The translations under genes and the position numbers were made by a program. Below are positions 50,963-60,187 of a stretch of 64,000 nt of DNA, piece after piece. Below the pieces are notes generated by a model that searched no databases, was not told the origin of the DNA, and saw nothing but the letters and a program-made list of their open reading frames with translations. This stretch comes from an uncultured Prevotellaceae bacterium. Its GTDB lineage: Bacteria > Bacteroidota > Bacteroidia > Bacteroidales > Bacteroidaceae. Positions within the stretch are counted from its first letter, which is position 1; the number at the start of each line of letters is the position of its first letter. Where the stretch lies: positions 163,424 through 227,423 of the forward strand of contig CAMVLT010000003.1 of the NCBI GenBank assembly GCA_947168395.1. Reading direction: 5' to 3'.

Positions 50963-53230
50963 ATGGATATGAAAAAGAATATCATTAAATATGTAGCGTA
51001 TTTGGCAACTGCTCTCCCCCTCGGGGGAGTTGGAGGGGGACTGGTTTCATGCTCCGACAACTTCCTCGACGACATGACTGTGTATGGCAGCTTCAGCGAG
51101 GACAAGGTATATAGCAGCTATGCCGGTGCTGTCGACCGCGTGAACACCCTCTACCGTGAAATGCTGCCGCAGGCCTGTCAGGGCGGCGGCAACGGCTCCA
51201 ACGGTCAGAACACCTACACCTCGACAGGCTCGCCCGAGGTGTGGTCGAAGTCGTCATTGGAGTACGGCGGATTCACCGACTTCACCAACCCCGACCAGGA
51301 GCTGGACTACACCAACGTGACCGACTACTTCTACGTCATCAACAAGAGTGACAGCCCCTGGGGCAACATCCGTAACGCCAACGACATCATACAGCATTTG
51401 GAGAACAACGACAACCTGACACAGGAGGAGAAGGACAAACTGCTGGGGCAGGCCTACTTCTTCCGTGCCTACCGTTACTGGACGCTGGTGAAGCTCTACG
51501 GCGGCGTGCCCCTCATAGACCACCCGCAGGATCCCATCATCGGCGATGGCGACGGCAGCGACAAGATTGTGCCGCGCTCACCGGCCAAGGACTGCATACA
51601 GTTCATCTGCAAAGACTTGCAGAAGGCCGCCGACAGACTGCCTAAGCAGTGGGGCTCGGGCGACTACGGGCGCATCACCGCCGGAGCCGCCGAGGCCATG
51701 AAGGGGCAGGTGCAGCTGTTCTACGCCTCGCCGCTCTTCAACCGTGATGACAATGCACTCCGCTGGGATTCGGCATACGTCACCAACAAAAAAGCCCTGC
51801 AACTGCTCAACGAGGGCGGCGTGGGACTGGCTTACGCCATCAATGGTGGCACGCAGAACGCCCTGAACTGGGCCAAGATGTTCATGGCCAACGACGGCAG
51901 CGACGGCACCGTAGGCGAGACCGTGCTGGCTACACTCTACAACAACCGCGACAAGGTGGAAACGGCCAATTACGAGAAGTGGAACGGATGGGAGCACTCG
52001 CTGCGCCCGGTCAACGCCAACGGCAACGGCGGACTGCATCCCACAGCCGAGATGGTGGACCTGTTCCCGATGGCCGACGGACTGAGACCCGGAAAGAGCA
52101 GCATCCACTACGACCCGCTCTGCTTCTGGCTGAACCGCGACCCGCGATTCTACCGCACCTTCGCCTTCCCCGGCGTGGAGTGGCGCTTCGACACCAACGG
52201 CAATGACCTGAACAGTTACGACGACATGGGTAAGAAATATGTGTATGCCTACTTCCCCCACCAGTATAGTGGCTCGGGCACCAATTTCCAGCTGTGGAGC
52301 TACACGTGGTACGCCTCGCAGGATGATGCCGACCGCATGAGCAGCACGTCGAACGGCTACACCGCCGACCTCATAGCCCAGAAGAACAGCGCCGTCTATA
52401 TCCGCAAGCGCAGCGACGACTTGGCACTCAGCCCCTCGCCCCTCTACCGCTTCAGCATCAGCGCCTCTACGCCCAAGGGCTTCCAGCAGAGTGCTGCGCC
52501 CCTCATCTGGATGCGCTATGCCGAGGTGCTCCTGAACTTTGCCGAGGCTGCCGCCGGAGCCAACCATCTGGACGAGGCCCTGCAGGCCCTGCAGCAAATC
52601 CGTGCCCGCGTGGGCTACACCGCCGAGCAGAACTACGGTCTGCCTGCAGACATTATCTCGTCTCGTGAAAGGATGCTGGCCGCCGTGCTCTACGAGCGTC
52701 AGGTGGAGCTGGCCTACGAGGGCAAAGCCTTCGACGACTTGCGACGCTGGATGCTCTTCGACGGAGGCACGCAGACCTTCGAGGGCGAGCCTACGACCTG
52801 GCACCTTACCGGCTTTGGTGGCAATACCTGCACATTCCTCGGCACGACGCCACTTAACGGTCAGCGCCGTCACGAGATAGTTGTCTATACCCGCACCAAT
52901 GCCGACCAGAAGAACGAGGCCGACCCCGTGATTGACAAGCGGCCCAAGGCACTGGCACTCACCGAGAATCTTACCTACGACGAAGATGCCGAGGAGTATG
53001 GCAGCAACGAGGCGATGGAACTGGCCGACTTCTACACCGCCTACCTGAAGCGTAAGGACGTGAATGCCGACACCAACGACGAGACATCGGGCATACTCTT
53101 CCGGCCGCAGTACTACTTCATCGGCTTCAGGCAGAGTGCCATGCAGACCAACCCGACCCTGCTGCAGACCGTCGGATGGCATGACTACAGTCACGGCACA
53201 GCCGGTACCTTCGACCCGCTGGCTAAATAA
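50963..53230 (+). CDS. RagB/SusD-family surface glycan-binding lipoprotein
   Basis: A 755-residue lipoprotein, long for SusD (usually 500-650). The signal peptide is KKNIIKYVAYLATALPLGG, then VGGGLVSC with lipidated Cys30 and the CSDNFLDD start typical of the family. TPR-like helices include AYFFRAYRYWTLVKLYGGVP, the SusD hallmark. Near the C-terminus ERQVELAYEGKAFDDLRRW, the RagB motif, is intact. A unique insertion (about 600-700) is rich in polar residues. Residues 18-27 (LPLGGVGGGL) are encoded by a copy of the GC-rich repeat. Confidence 0.93.
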   Translation: MDMKKNIIKYVAYLATALPLGGVGGGLVSCSDNFLDDMTVYGSFSEDKVYSSYAGAVDRVNTLYREMLPQACQGGGNGSNGQNTYTSTGSPEVWSKSSLEYGGFTDFTNPDQELDYTNVTDYFYVINKSDSPWGNIRNANDIIQHLENNDNLTQEEKDKLLGQAYFFRAYRYWTLVKLYGGVPLIDHPQDPIIGDGDGSDKIVPRSPAKDCIQFICKDLQKAADRLPKQWGSGDYGRITAGAAEAMKGQVQLFYASPLFNRDDNALRWDSAYVTNKKALQLLNEGGVGLAYAINGGTQNALNWAKMFMANDGSDGTVGETVLATLYNNRDKVETANYEKWNGWEHSLRPVNANGNGGLHPTAEMVDLFPMADGLRPGKSSIHYDPLCFWLNRDPRFYRTFAFPGVEWRFDTNGNDLNSYDDMGKKYVYAYFPHQYSGSGTNFQLWSYTWYASQDDADRMSSTSNGYTADLIAQKNSAVYIRKRSDDLALSPSPLYRFSISASTPKGFQQSAAPLIWMRYAEVLLNFAEAAAGANHLDEALQALQQIRARVGYTAEQNYGLPADIISSRERMLAAVLYERQVELAYEGKAFDDLRRWMLFDGGTQTFEGEPTTWHLTGFGGNTCTFLGTTPLNGQRRHEIVVYTRTNADQKNEADPVIDKRPKALALTENLTYDEDAEEYGSNEAMELADFYTAYLKRKDVNADTNDETSGILFRPQYYFIGFRQSAMQTNPTLLQTVGWHDYSHGTAGTFDPLAK
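51014..51040 (+). repeat. GC-rich repeat, copy 2, in frame in the susD signal peptide
   Basis: The stretch CTCCCCCTCGGGGGAG, then TTGGAGGGGGA, is a hairpin-forming repeat read as LPLGGVGGGL immediately before the lipobox. Copies lie at 50897-50926 and 54844-54905. Confidence 0.75.
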
Positions 53231-53233
53231 GCT

Positions 53234-56200
53234 ATGAGAAGACATATCATCACTCTATCCCTACTCTCTGCAGCATGGTGCCTGAGCGCCATGCTGCAGG
53301 CTGCTCCTAAGCCCAAGAAGCAGCTCTACATCCCTATGGACTACTCCACCTGCGGCTATCGTGCCTCGGAGCAGGCCATACCTGATGTAAGGACGGCGGT
53401 GACCGTAGGATGGCAGGCCGGCGACTGCTCGGCTATGATACAGCAGGCCATCGACCACGTAGCCACGCTGAAGCCCGATGCCAATGGGCACCGGGGAGCC
53501 ATATTACTGGGCGAAGGCACGTTTGACATCAGCAAGCCATTGCGCATCACAGCCTCCGGCATTGTGCTGCGAGGCATGGGGCACGGCAGGACTACGCTTG
53601 TGAAGCAGGGAGTAGACCGAGGGGCGATAATATATTTGGAAGGGAGAAGCGAGAAGGGAGGAGCGAGAAGAGATACCATCCACGTGGCAGACGAGAGGGT
53701 TGCAGCCGGGAGTACCCAACTGACGGTGGACAGTGGAAACCTCAAGGCTGGCGAACGCATACTGATTGTGCGCCCTTGCACGAAGGAGTGGATAGAAAGT
53801 CTGAAGATGGACGACTTCGGCGGCGGGCTGGACTATACCGGCTGGAAACCTACTGACATCGACATCACCTGGGACCGGACTATCAAGGCCGTCGACGGCA
53901 ACACCATCACTCTCGATGCTCCCGTTACCACTACCATCAGCGGGACGTTTGGAGGTGCATATATCCTGAAGCATTCCCACTATGCGGAAGTCACGGAGTG
54001 CGGCATCGAGGATATATGCTTAGAGTCGGCCGTCAACGACTGGAACCCCAAGGACGAGGACCATTGTTGGGACGGCATTTATATCGACAACGCCCGCGAC
54101 TGTTGGGTGCGCAGCGTCAGCTTCCGTCACCTTGCAGGTTCGGCGGTGAACTTGCAGAAGCACACCAGCCGCATCACCGCTGAGGACTGCATTGCCCAGG
54201 AACCCGTCTCAGAGATTGGCGGCTGGCGTCGGCAGGTGTTCCTCACCCGTGGGCAGCAGACGCTCTTCCAACGGTGTGTCTCTCATCAGGGTATCCACGA
54301 CTTTGCGGCAGGCTTCTGTGCGGCAGGCCCTAATGCCTTCGTGCAGTGTGAGAGCGAGCGGTCACTGGGCTTCAGCGGCAGCATTGGCTCATGGGCCGCA
54401 GGACTGCTGTTCGACATTGTCAACATCGACGGCCACGACCTGCGCTTCGCCAATCTGGAGCAGTTCCAGTTCGGCACGGGCTGGAACACGGCCAACTCAA
54501 TGTTCTGGCAATGTACGGCATCGACCATCGAGTGCTACTCACCCGACGACGACAACCGCAGCAGCGCTCATGGTTGCTGGGGCACACTCACGGGCAACGG
54601 TGAGTGGACGAGCAGCAACGACCACGTATCACCGCGCAGCCTGTTCTACGACCAATTAGAGAAACGATTAGGTAAACTGCCTTTCGACCCCTGCCTCCTG
54701 CCCCTCAACACCAACGCCACCAGCTCGCCAACGGTAGAACAGGCGATGCAGATGGCGCAGGAGTCGCTCACCACCCCTCGCCTCACGATGGAAATGTGGA
54801 TAAAGCAGCGAGAAACAAGCCATGAATGGACAGCCATAAAAAGCCTCCCCCAGTTGGGGGAGGTTGGAGGGGGCTTCCCCCAGTCAGAGAAGGTTAGTGG
54901 GGGCTTCTTCCTTACCCACGCTCATCTCACTGCCGGCGGCTGCCTCATTACTGGCAACCAGTACAACATTCCCTGGTGGAGCGGTCGGGTGAAGGACAAT
55001 TTCGCCGAGCGGGACGCCAAGCCAGCCATCACCCGCTTCGTGCCGGGCAGAGAGGGAACGGGATGGACTGACCGCATCGACTCCGTAGTGAATTTCCTCG
55101 CCGACCATCACTATGCCTCGCTCGACCATAACTATGGGCTGTGGTACGACCTGCGGCGCACCGACCATGAGCGGGTACGCAGAGCCGACGGCGACGTATG
55201 GGCTCCGTTCTACGAGCAGCCCTTCAGCCGTTCGGGGCAGGGAACGGCTTGGGACGGTCTCTCACGTTACGATTTGACGAAGCCTAATCGCTGGTACTGG
55301 CGCCGGCTGAACGAGTTTGCCGCTCAAGCTGCTGCCCGGCATATACTCCTTTTCAACGAGCACTATTTCCAGCACAACATACTCGAGGCTGGTGCCCACT
55401 GGGTAGACTGCCCCTGGCGGCCGGTGAACAACATCAACTACTCCCGGAGACTGGGGGAGGCTCCCTTCCCCGAGCCTGTGCCCTTCGCAGGCGACAAGCG
55501 CATCTTCCTCGCGGAACAGTTCTACAACGAACAGGACCCCGTGCTACGCCCCCTGCACCGCCAATACATCCGCATGTGCCTTGACCAACTGAAAGACCAG
55601 CCGAATGTAGTACACCTCATCAGTGCAGAATATACCGGCCCCTATCACTTCACCAGGTTCTGGTTGCAGACCGTCGCCGAGTGGGAGGCAGAGACGGGAC
55701 AGCGTCCATTCATAGCCCTGAGCTGTACCCGCGACGTACAGGACAGCCTGCTGGCCGACCCCGTGCTAAGCAAGGTGGTGGACATCATCGACATACGCTA
55801 CTGGCATTACAACACCGAGGGACTCTGGGCACCCGAAGGTGGCAAGAACATGGCTCCACGCCAGTGGATGCGCAAGATGAAAGTCGGCAAGACGGGGTTC
55901 AACGAGGCTTATAGGGCCGTCAGCGAGATGCGCCACCGCTATCCCGACAAGGCGGTCACCTTCTTCGCACAGCAATATCCCGACTACGGCTGGGCCATCC
56001 TCATGGCAGGCGGTTCGCTGCCCAACATCCCCATCAGCAACAGGAACGCCGACAAGTGGCAGAAGACTTTCCTGAAAGAGGTCTGCCTGATGAAGCCCAT
56101 CGAGGCCCACGACTGCGTTGCCACAGGCCGCGAGGGCATAGGCTATCTCGTCTGTCCGCAGGGCGACGCCCCCACCCTTGCAGTCCCCGCCGGCAAGTAC

Positions 56201-56326
56201 CAGCTCTTCACCATCGACATGAAGCGGGGCACCATCCGCCAGCTCCACAGCTCCATCCGGATAGACGGTACCTTCACCCCTCAGCACAAGTCCGCAGGCC
56301 AACTCATCTGGCTCCGCCCACAATAG
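53234..56326 (+). CDS. Secreted beta-helix / glycosidase-like protein of the PUL
   Basis: A 1030-residue protein with a signal peptide (start MRRHIITLSLLSAAWCLSAM). Residues 30-500 resemble a pectate-lyase-3-like right-handed beta-helix: QQAIDHVATLKPDANGHRGA, a GTFDISKPLRI turn and VSFRHLAGSAVNLQ. Residues 560-950 look like a TIM-barrel-type glycosidase (NQYNIPWWSGRVKDNF, LLFNEHYFQHNILEAG, LAEQFYNEQDPV). I believe this is the family called DUF6298, known only from Bacteroidota PULs; the name is from memory. Two repeat-derived inserts lie in the gene (53638-53672 and 54844-54905). Substrate probably a pectin side chain; inference from context only. Confidence 0.75.
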   Translation: MRRHIITLSLLSAAWCLSAMLQAAPKPKKQLYIPMDYSTCGYRASEQAIPDVRTAVTVGWQAGDCSAMIQQAIDHVATLKPDANGHRGAILLGEGTFDISKPLRITASGIVLRGMGHGRTTLVKQGVDRGAIIYLEGRSEKGGARRDTIHVADERVAAGSTQLTVDSGNLKAGERILIVRPCTKEWIESLKMDDFGGGLDYTGWKPTDIDITWDRTIKAVDGNTITLDAPVTTTISGTFGGAYILKHSHYAEVTECGIEDICLESAVNDWNPKDEDHCWDGIYIDNARDCWVRSVSFRHLAGSAVNLQKHTSRITAEDCIAQEPVSEIGGWRRQVFLTRGQQTLFQRCVSHQGIHDFAAGFCAAGPNAFVQCESERSLGFSGSIGSWAAGLLFDIVNIDGHDLRFANLEQFQFGTGWNTANSMFWQCTASTIECYSPDDDNRSSAHGCWGTLTGNGEWTSSNDHVSPRSLFYDQLEKRLGKLPFDPCLLPLNTNATSSPTVEQAMQMAQESLTTPRLTMEMWIKQRETSHEWTAIKSLPQLGEVGGGFPQSEKVSGGFFLTHAHLTAGGCLITGNQYNIPWWSGRVKDNFAERDAKPAITRFVPGREGTGWTDRIDSVVNFLADHHYASLDHNYGLWYDLRRTDHERVRRADGDVWAPFYEQPFSRSGQGTAWDGLSRYDLTKPNRWYWRRLNEFAAQAAARHILLFNEHYFQHNILEAGAHWVDCPWRPVNNINYSRRLGEAPFPEPVPFAGDKRIFLAEQFYNEQDPVLRPLHRQYIRMCLDQLKDQPNVVHLISAEYTGPYHFTRFWLQTVAEWEAETGQRPFIALSCTRDVQDSLLADPVLSKVVDIIDIRYWHYNTEGLWAPEGGKNMAPRQWMRKMKVGKTGFNEAYRAVSEMRHRYPDKAVTFFAQQYPDYGWAILMAGGSLPNIPISNRNADKWQKTFLKEVCLMKPIEAHDCVATGREGIGYLVCPQGDAPTLAVPAGKYQLFTIDMKRGTIRQLHSSIRIDGTFTPQHKSAGQLIWLRPQ
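53638..53672 (+). repeat. Purine-rich in-frame repeat in the PUL enzyme
   Basis: A run of GAGAAG- and GGAGAAGCGAG-type units encodes EGRSEKGGARR between two ordinary beta-helix coils. It looks like an in-frame insertion of low-complexity DNA. Confidence 0.45.
54844..54905 (+). repeat. GC-rich repeat, copies 3 and 4, in frame in the PUL enzyme
   Basis: CCTCCCCCAGTTGGGGGAGG then TTGGAGGGGGCTTC is followed by a degenerate second copy ending GTTAGTGGGGGCTTC. Together they encode SLPQLGEVGGGF and PQSEKVSGGFF (about residues 536-558), a linker between the two large domains. Confidence 0.75.
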
Positions 56327-56362
56327 CGTGACATCAATCATATTTATCTTCTATATATAGTG

Positions 56363-57166
56363 ATGACAGCCGTTGCAGTTGTGACCGTAGGCTGCACGGG
56401 AACGGATAAGGGCCGGCAGACAACAGTTGCAGGCCAGCTGCCGAAGGACACCGTCTACACCAAGAAGGCGGCGATGAGCATCTACGGTTATCAGCCGCTG
56501 CGGGCACTGCAGATTGTCGACTCGGCGGTCATCGTGGGCAACCTCGGCGAGGTGCAGGCCGACCAGTGCCGGGCGCGCATCTACGGCATGAGCCTGATGA
56601 CCGACCAGCTCGACTCGCTGCTCGGCGGGCCGACGGACGTGCGTCTGGACACGGCGCGGGCCATCGGCGAACGCCTGCTCCGCCACGACTCCATCAAGGG
56701 CAATCTGTTGAGGCATCGGGATCTACTGGAGATACTGACCTATGTCGACCGCAAGCGGAACGACACAGAGGGGTGGATTGAGCGCTCGCGGGAAATGGTC
56801 GACGTGTGCCGCGAAATCGGTCCCGAGGCCGAGACCGACGCCCTGCGCATGGAGGCTGAGATAGGTGCGGCTTACCATGAAACAGGCAGGCATAAGGAGG
56901 GCATGGCGAAGCTCGACAGCGTGATTGCGATACTGAGCAAGAAGGGTACGTTCGACGAACTCGACGCGCTCATCATCGCCCTGAAGCGGAAGATTGCGAT
57001 TCTCGGCTCGCACGACCAGTATGCCGCGACGCTGCCCTTGTCGCGCCTGATCATCGAGCGGCTCGACGACTACGAGGCTCATCCCGACCAGTATCACGAC
57101 GGCAGCCACCAATCCCTGACCATGCTTTGGATTTACGAGCACAAAAACCAAAAACATATAACATGA
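56363..57166 (+). CDS. Truncated TPR-type regulator, periplasmic part
   Basis: A 267-residue protein starting MTAVAVVTVGCTGTDK, a lipoprotein-like or membrane-anchor start. The body is a row of helical hairpins that look like TPR repeats (ALQIVDSAVIVGNLGEVQAD, RSREMVDVCREIGPEAETDA, AEIGAAYHETGRHKEGMAKL). In Bacteroidota such a region normally continues into a membrane helix and a DNA-binding or kinase domain. Here it ends at a TGA that overlaps the ATG of a second ORF carrying exactly a membrane helix and little more. No catalytic or DNA-binding output domain is present. The pair is most likely a degraded PUL regulator. Confidence 0.6.
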   Translation: MTAVAVVTVGCTGTDKGRQTTVAGQLPKDTVYTKKAAMSIYGYQPLRALQIVDSAVIVGNLGEVQADQCRARIYGMSLMTDQLDSLLGGPTDVRLDTARAIGERLLRHDSIKGNLLRHRDLLEILTYVDRKRNDTEGWIERSREMVDVCREIGPEAETDALRMEAEIGAAYHETGRHKEGMAKLDSVIAILSKKGTFDELDALIIALKRKIAILGSHDQYAATLPLSRLIIERLDDYEAHPDQYHDGSHQSLTMLWIYEHKNQKHIT

Positions 57167-57360
57167 TGATTACTGGTGTCAATATCAATCTGCTGACCAT
57201 AGCCCTAACTGCCGGGGTGCTTGCGCTGGGGGCGGTGTGCCTCTGGCAGTGGTATAATATCCGGAGCCTGAAGTGCACGCTATCGAAGTTCATCAGAGAG
57301 AGCCTCCGCTACAAGTACGGCAGCCTCGGCCTCGCCGACGGCGGGGAGATGAGTGCATAA
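57163..57360 (+). CDS. Membrane-helix fragment following the truncated regulator
   Basis: A 65-residue ORF in the next frame, overlapping the previous TGA by 4 bases. It has one clear transmembrane segment (INLLTIALTAGVLALGAVCL, then WQWYNIRS) and about 30 cytoplasmic residues that begin a helical region and then stop (GLADGGEMSA). This is the expected continuation of the TPR region: membrane helix plus start of an output domain. A frameshift at the junction and loss of the output domain would explain both ORFs. Read as an intact small gene, its function would be unknown. Confidence 0.45.
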   Translation: MMITGVNINLLTIALTAGVLALGAVCLWQWYNIRSLKCTLSKFIRESLRYKYGSLGLADGGEMSA

Positions 57361-57436
57361 TTTGCCCTACGCACAATATTTGTAATCATTACGTAGGTTG
57401 TCTGGGGCATCGTTATCATTGAGAATGCTGAGCCCA

Positions 57437-58348
57437 TTATCGCAGCCGCAGGGCATCGCCTATATGTATTTCGTAGTCAGCCTTCAGGTGGTTCATCTTG
57501 TAGAGCGACTTCAGGCGAATGCCGTATTCCTGGGCAATAGAGTACATGGACTCACCCTTACGGACGTAGTGCAGATGATCCTTATACTCCTTGGGAGCAC
57601 GTTTCTGCTTCTTTTTCAGCCAGATAATCTCACCCTCGGTGAGATGGTCGTCACGGTCGCGCTCATTATACTTGGCTATCTTCTTGTACGAAATGCCTAT
57701 TTCCTCGCCAATGGTGCGGAAGGTGTCGCCACGACGGGCATAGAGGTAATAGTTCTTGTTGTAAATCTTGATAGGATGCAAGGGCTGGCCGTTGACGCCG
57801 TGGTCCTTAGCGTGTTGGGTCATGAACTTGTCATAGTCCTTGGCCTTGTCCAACTCGTAAAGCCTGTAGAGCTGAATCAGTTCGATGAGCCGGTTGGCAT
57901 ATTGCGGATTGGTGGCATAGCCAGCAGCCTTGAGTCCACGTGCCCATCCTTTGTAGTCGGTGGTCTTGAGTGAGAACAGACTGCGGTAACGCTGGCCGGT
58001 AGCTAGGAAACGGGAGTGGTCCTCGAACGAATCGAAGGCGTTGTCGTAAGCACGGAAGCACTCGTTGGCAGCGTCGTCGTCCTTATGGACGGTGCGCCCC
58101 GCCCAACCGTGACACTTGATGCCGAAATGGTTGTTCGAACGGCGCGTCAGCTCACTCTGCCCTGCCCCACTCTCAAAAATGCCCTGTGCCAACGTGATGG
58201 AAGCGGGCACTTTCCATCGCAGCATCTGCTCAATGGCGATATCCTTATATTGGTTGATGTACTGCTGATAACGCTCGTTCCACTTCATCTGGGCAGAAGC
58301 AGGGAGCGTCAGTATCAACAGAAATAATGAAAACAATCCTTTACGCAT
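57437..58348 (-). CDS. Glucosaminidase with two LysM domains
   Basis: A 303-residue cell-wall hydrolase. After a signal peptide (LFSLFLLILTLPASAQ), residues 25-160 form a mannosyl-glycoprotein endo-beta-N-acetylglucosaminidase-like domain: PASITLAQGIFESGAGQSEL holds the catalytic Glu, and SNNHFGIKCHGW follows. Two LysM modules bind peptidoglycan: YLYARRGDTFRTIGEEIGIS near residue 205 and HYVRKGESMYSIAQEYGI near 262. It probably trims peptidoglycan at the cell surface or septum. Last gene of the leftward HIT operon, 9 bases after yigZ. Confidence 0.92.
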   Translation of the reverse strand: MRKGLFSLFLLILTLPASAQMKWNERYQQYINQYKDIAIEQMLRWKVPASITLAQGIFESGAGQSELTRRSNNHFGIKCHGWAGRTVHKDDDAANECFRAYDNAFDSFEDHSRFLATGQRYRSLFSLKTTDYKGWARGLKAAGYATNPQYANRLIELIQLYRLYELDKAKDYDKFMTQHAKDHGVNGQPLHPIKIYNKNYYLYARRGDTFRTIGEEIGISYKKIAKYNERDRDDHLTEGEIIWLKKKQKRAPKEYKDHLHYVRKGESMYSIAQEYGIRLKSLYKMNHLKADYEIHIGDALRLR

Positions 58349-58357
58349 AGTTGTGTT

Positions 58358-58942
58358 CTATTGAAATGATAATTTTGCCAGCCGCTGGCGCAGTTGTTCA
58401 GCTTCCGACTTGCGGATGGCAAGGCGTATTTCGCAGGTGTTGTCGTATGTCTGACTTACGATACGGGGTGCCATGTCCTTGACAATGCGCATCACGTCGT
58501 TCATCATGGGATAGGCAAACGAGTAGCTGACCACTTCCTCCACCTGCCGCGTCTCCACGGTACAATGGGCAATGGCGTCGGCAGCTGCCTCACGGTAAGC
58601 TACAATCAGACCGCTGGTACCAAGATTGACACCGCCGTAATAGCGCACAACAACAATCAAAATGTCTGTCAGCTCATTCGAATTGATTTGTCCCAATATG
58701 GGCTTACCTGCCGTTGACGAGGGTTCACCATCGTCATTGGCCCGGAACTCAGTCCGTTCAGGCCCCAGCATGTAGGCATAACAGACGTGACGTGCATCAT
58801 AGTATTTCTTCCGATACGTATCCAACAACTCCTTCACCTCGTCGATAGTCTCGACGTGATGGGCAAAGGCGAGGAACTTACTCCGCTTCTCAGAGTAAAA
58901 TCCCTCACCTGTGGTCTTTATCGTTTTGAATTCGTCAGTCAC
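58358..58942 (-). CDS. yigZ: YigZ/IMPACT-family protein
   Basis: A 194-residue protein of the conserved YigZ (UPF0029/IMPACT) family. The N-terminal domain starts KTTGEGFYSEKRSKFLAFAH. The family signature GEPSSTAGKPILGQINS follows near residue 75, then the RYYGGVNLGTSGLI motif. The C-terminal UPF0029 domain (about 135-190) is ferredoxin-like. The molecular role is not settled; a link to translation under stress is suggested by the eukaryotic IMPACT homolog. Its ATG overlaps the DUF1015 stop by 4 bases. Confidence 0.92.
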   Translation of the reverse strand: MTDEFKTIKTTGEGFYSEKRSKFLAFAHHVETIDEVKELLDTYRKKYYDARHVCYAYMLGPERTEFRANDDGEPSSTAGKPILGQINSNELTDILIVVVRYYGGVNLGTSGLIVAYREAAADAIAHCTVETRQVEEVVSYSFAYPMMNDVMRIVKDMAPRIVSQTYDNTCEIRLAIRKSEAEQLRQRLAKLSFQ

Positions 58943-60186
58943 GACAGTTTATGAATCACAAGTCCTGAACGCAGTTTGGGCTCAAACCATGTTGCCTTCG
59001 GGGGCATAATCTTGCCCGAGTCGGCAATGTCCATAATCTGCTGCATCGACACAGGATAGAGAGCCAAGGCGGCACGCATCTCGCCGGAATCAACACGGCG
59101 TTTCAACTCACCAAGGCCACGCAGACCGCCCACAAAGTCGATGCGTTGCGAGGAACGCAGGTCGCCGATGTTCAGAATCTCGTCCAAAATGAGACGACTG
59201 GATATATCGACGTCGAGCACGCCGATAGGGTCGTTGTTGTCGTAGGTTCCTTCCTTGGCCATGAGGCTGTACCAGTGCTGGTCGAGATAGAGCGAGAACT
59301 CATGCAGACGGGATGGCTTATAGATGTCAGTTCCTTTGTCTTCGACGATGAAGTTCTGCTTCAGCTTTTCAAGGAACTTCTCTGACGTCAAGCCGTTTAA
59401 GTCTTTCACCACACGGTTGTAGTCGAGGATAGTCAACTGCGAAGCCTGGAAGCAGACAGCCATAAAGAAGTTGTACTCCTCGTCACCACGATGGTTGGGA
59501 TTCTGCCGCTGCTTCTCAGCACCGACAAGTGCTGCTGCTGCCGAGCGGTGATGGCCGTCGGCTATATAGAGGCTCTGCATCTTGGCAAACTCGTTGGTGA
59601 TGGTCTGCATGTCCTGCTCGTCACTGATAATCCAGAACTGGTGACGGAAACCGTCGATGGGGGCAATGAAGTCGTACTCAGGGGCAGTCTTGGCGTAACG
59701 CATCAATAGTTCGTCAAGCACGCTGTTGTCAGGATAGGCAAAGAACACCGGTTCGATGTTGGCGTTGTTCACCCTGACGTGCTTCATGCGGTCTTCTTCC
59801 TTGTCGCGACGTGTCAGCTCGTGCTTCTTGATGCGTCCTGCCATGTAGTCGTCAGTATGGGCACACACCACAAGTCCGTACTGCGTCTTACCATTCATGG
59901 TCTGCGCATAAATATAATAATGTTCGCGTGCGTCCTGCACCAGCCAACCCTTGTCCTGGAACTTCTGGAAGTTCTCGGCAGCCTTTTCATAGACCCGGGG
60001 GTCGTACTCCGACGTCCCGACGGGGAAGTCAATCTCGGGTTTGATGATGTGATAGAGGCTCTTCTCGTTATCGCCAGCTTCGGCACGGGCCTCCTCGCTG
60101 TCAAGCACGTCGTAGGGACGGCTTTCTACCTGCTCCACCAGTTCTTTGGGCGGACGTATTCCTTTGAAGGGTTTGATTGTTGCCAT
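58939..60186 (-). CDS. DUF1015 family protein
   Basis: A 415-residue cytoplasmic protein of the DUF1015 family. It opens TIKPFKGIRPPKELVEQVES and has the YDVLDSEEARAEAGDNEKSL family block. Central features are YIADGHHRSAAAALVGAEKQ with a conserved His pair, a possible metal or nucleotide site, and GVLDVDISSRLILDEIL. The end is PPKATWFEPKLRSGLVIHKL, typical of the family. The members have no agreed biochemical function; some sit with serine or hydroxypyruvate metabolism genes in other bacteria. It starts 1 base after the HIT gene's stop, so translation is coupled. Confidence 0.9.
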   Translation of the reverse strand: MATIKPFKGIRPPKELVEQVESRPYDVLDSEEARAEAGDNEKSLYHIIKPEIDFPVGTSEYDPRVYEKAAENFQKFQDKGWLVQDAREHYYIYAQTMNGKTQYGLVVCAHTDDYMAGRIKKHELTRRDKEEDRMKHVRVNNANIEPVFFAYPDNSVLDELLMRYAKTAPEYDFIAPIDGFRHQFWIISDEQDMQTITNEFAKMQSLYIADGHHRSAAAALVGAEKQRQNPNHRGDEEYNFFMAVCFQASQLTILDYNRVVKDLNGLTSEKFLEKLKQNFIVEDKGTDIYKPSRLHEFSLYLDQHWYSLMAKEGTYDNNDPIGVLDVDISSRLILDEILNIGDLRSSQRIDFVGGLRGLGELKRRVDSGEMRAALALYPVSMQQIMDIADSGKIMPPKATWFEPKLRSGLVIHKLS

Positions 60187-60187
60187 C

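Noticed and set aside
51578..53245. 555-residue open frame antisense to susD
   Set aside because: The plus-strand SusD has all family motifs; the antisense product is Val/Gly-rich with no recognisable feature, a by-product of GC-rich codon use.
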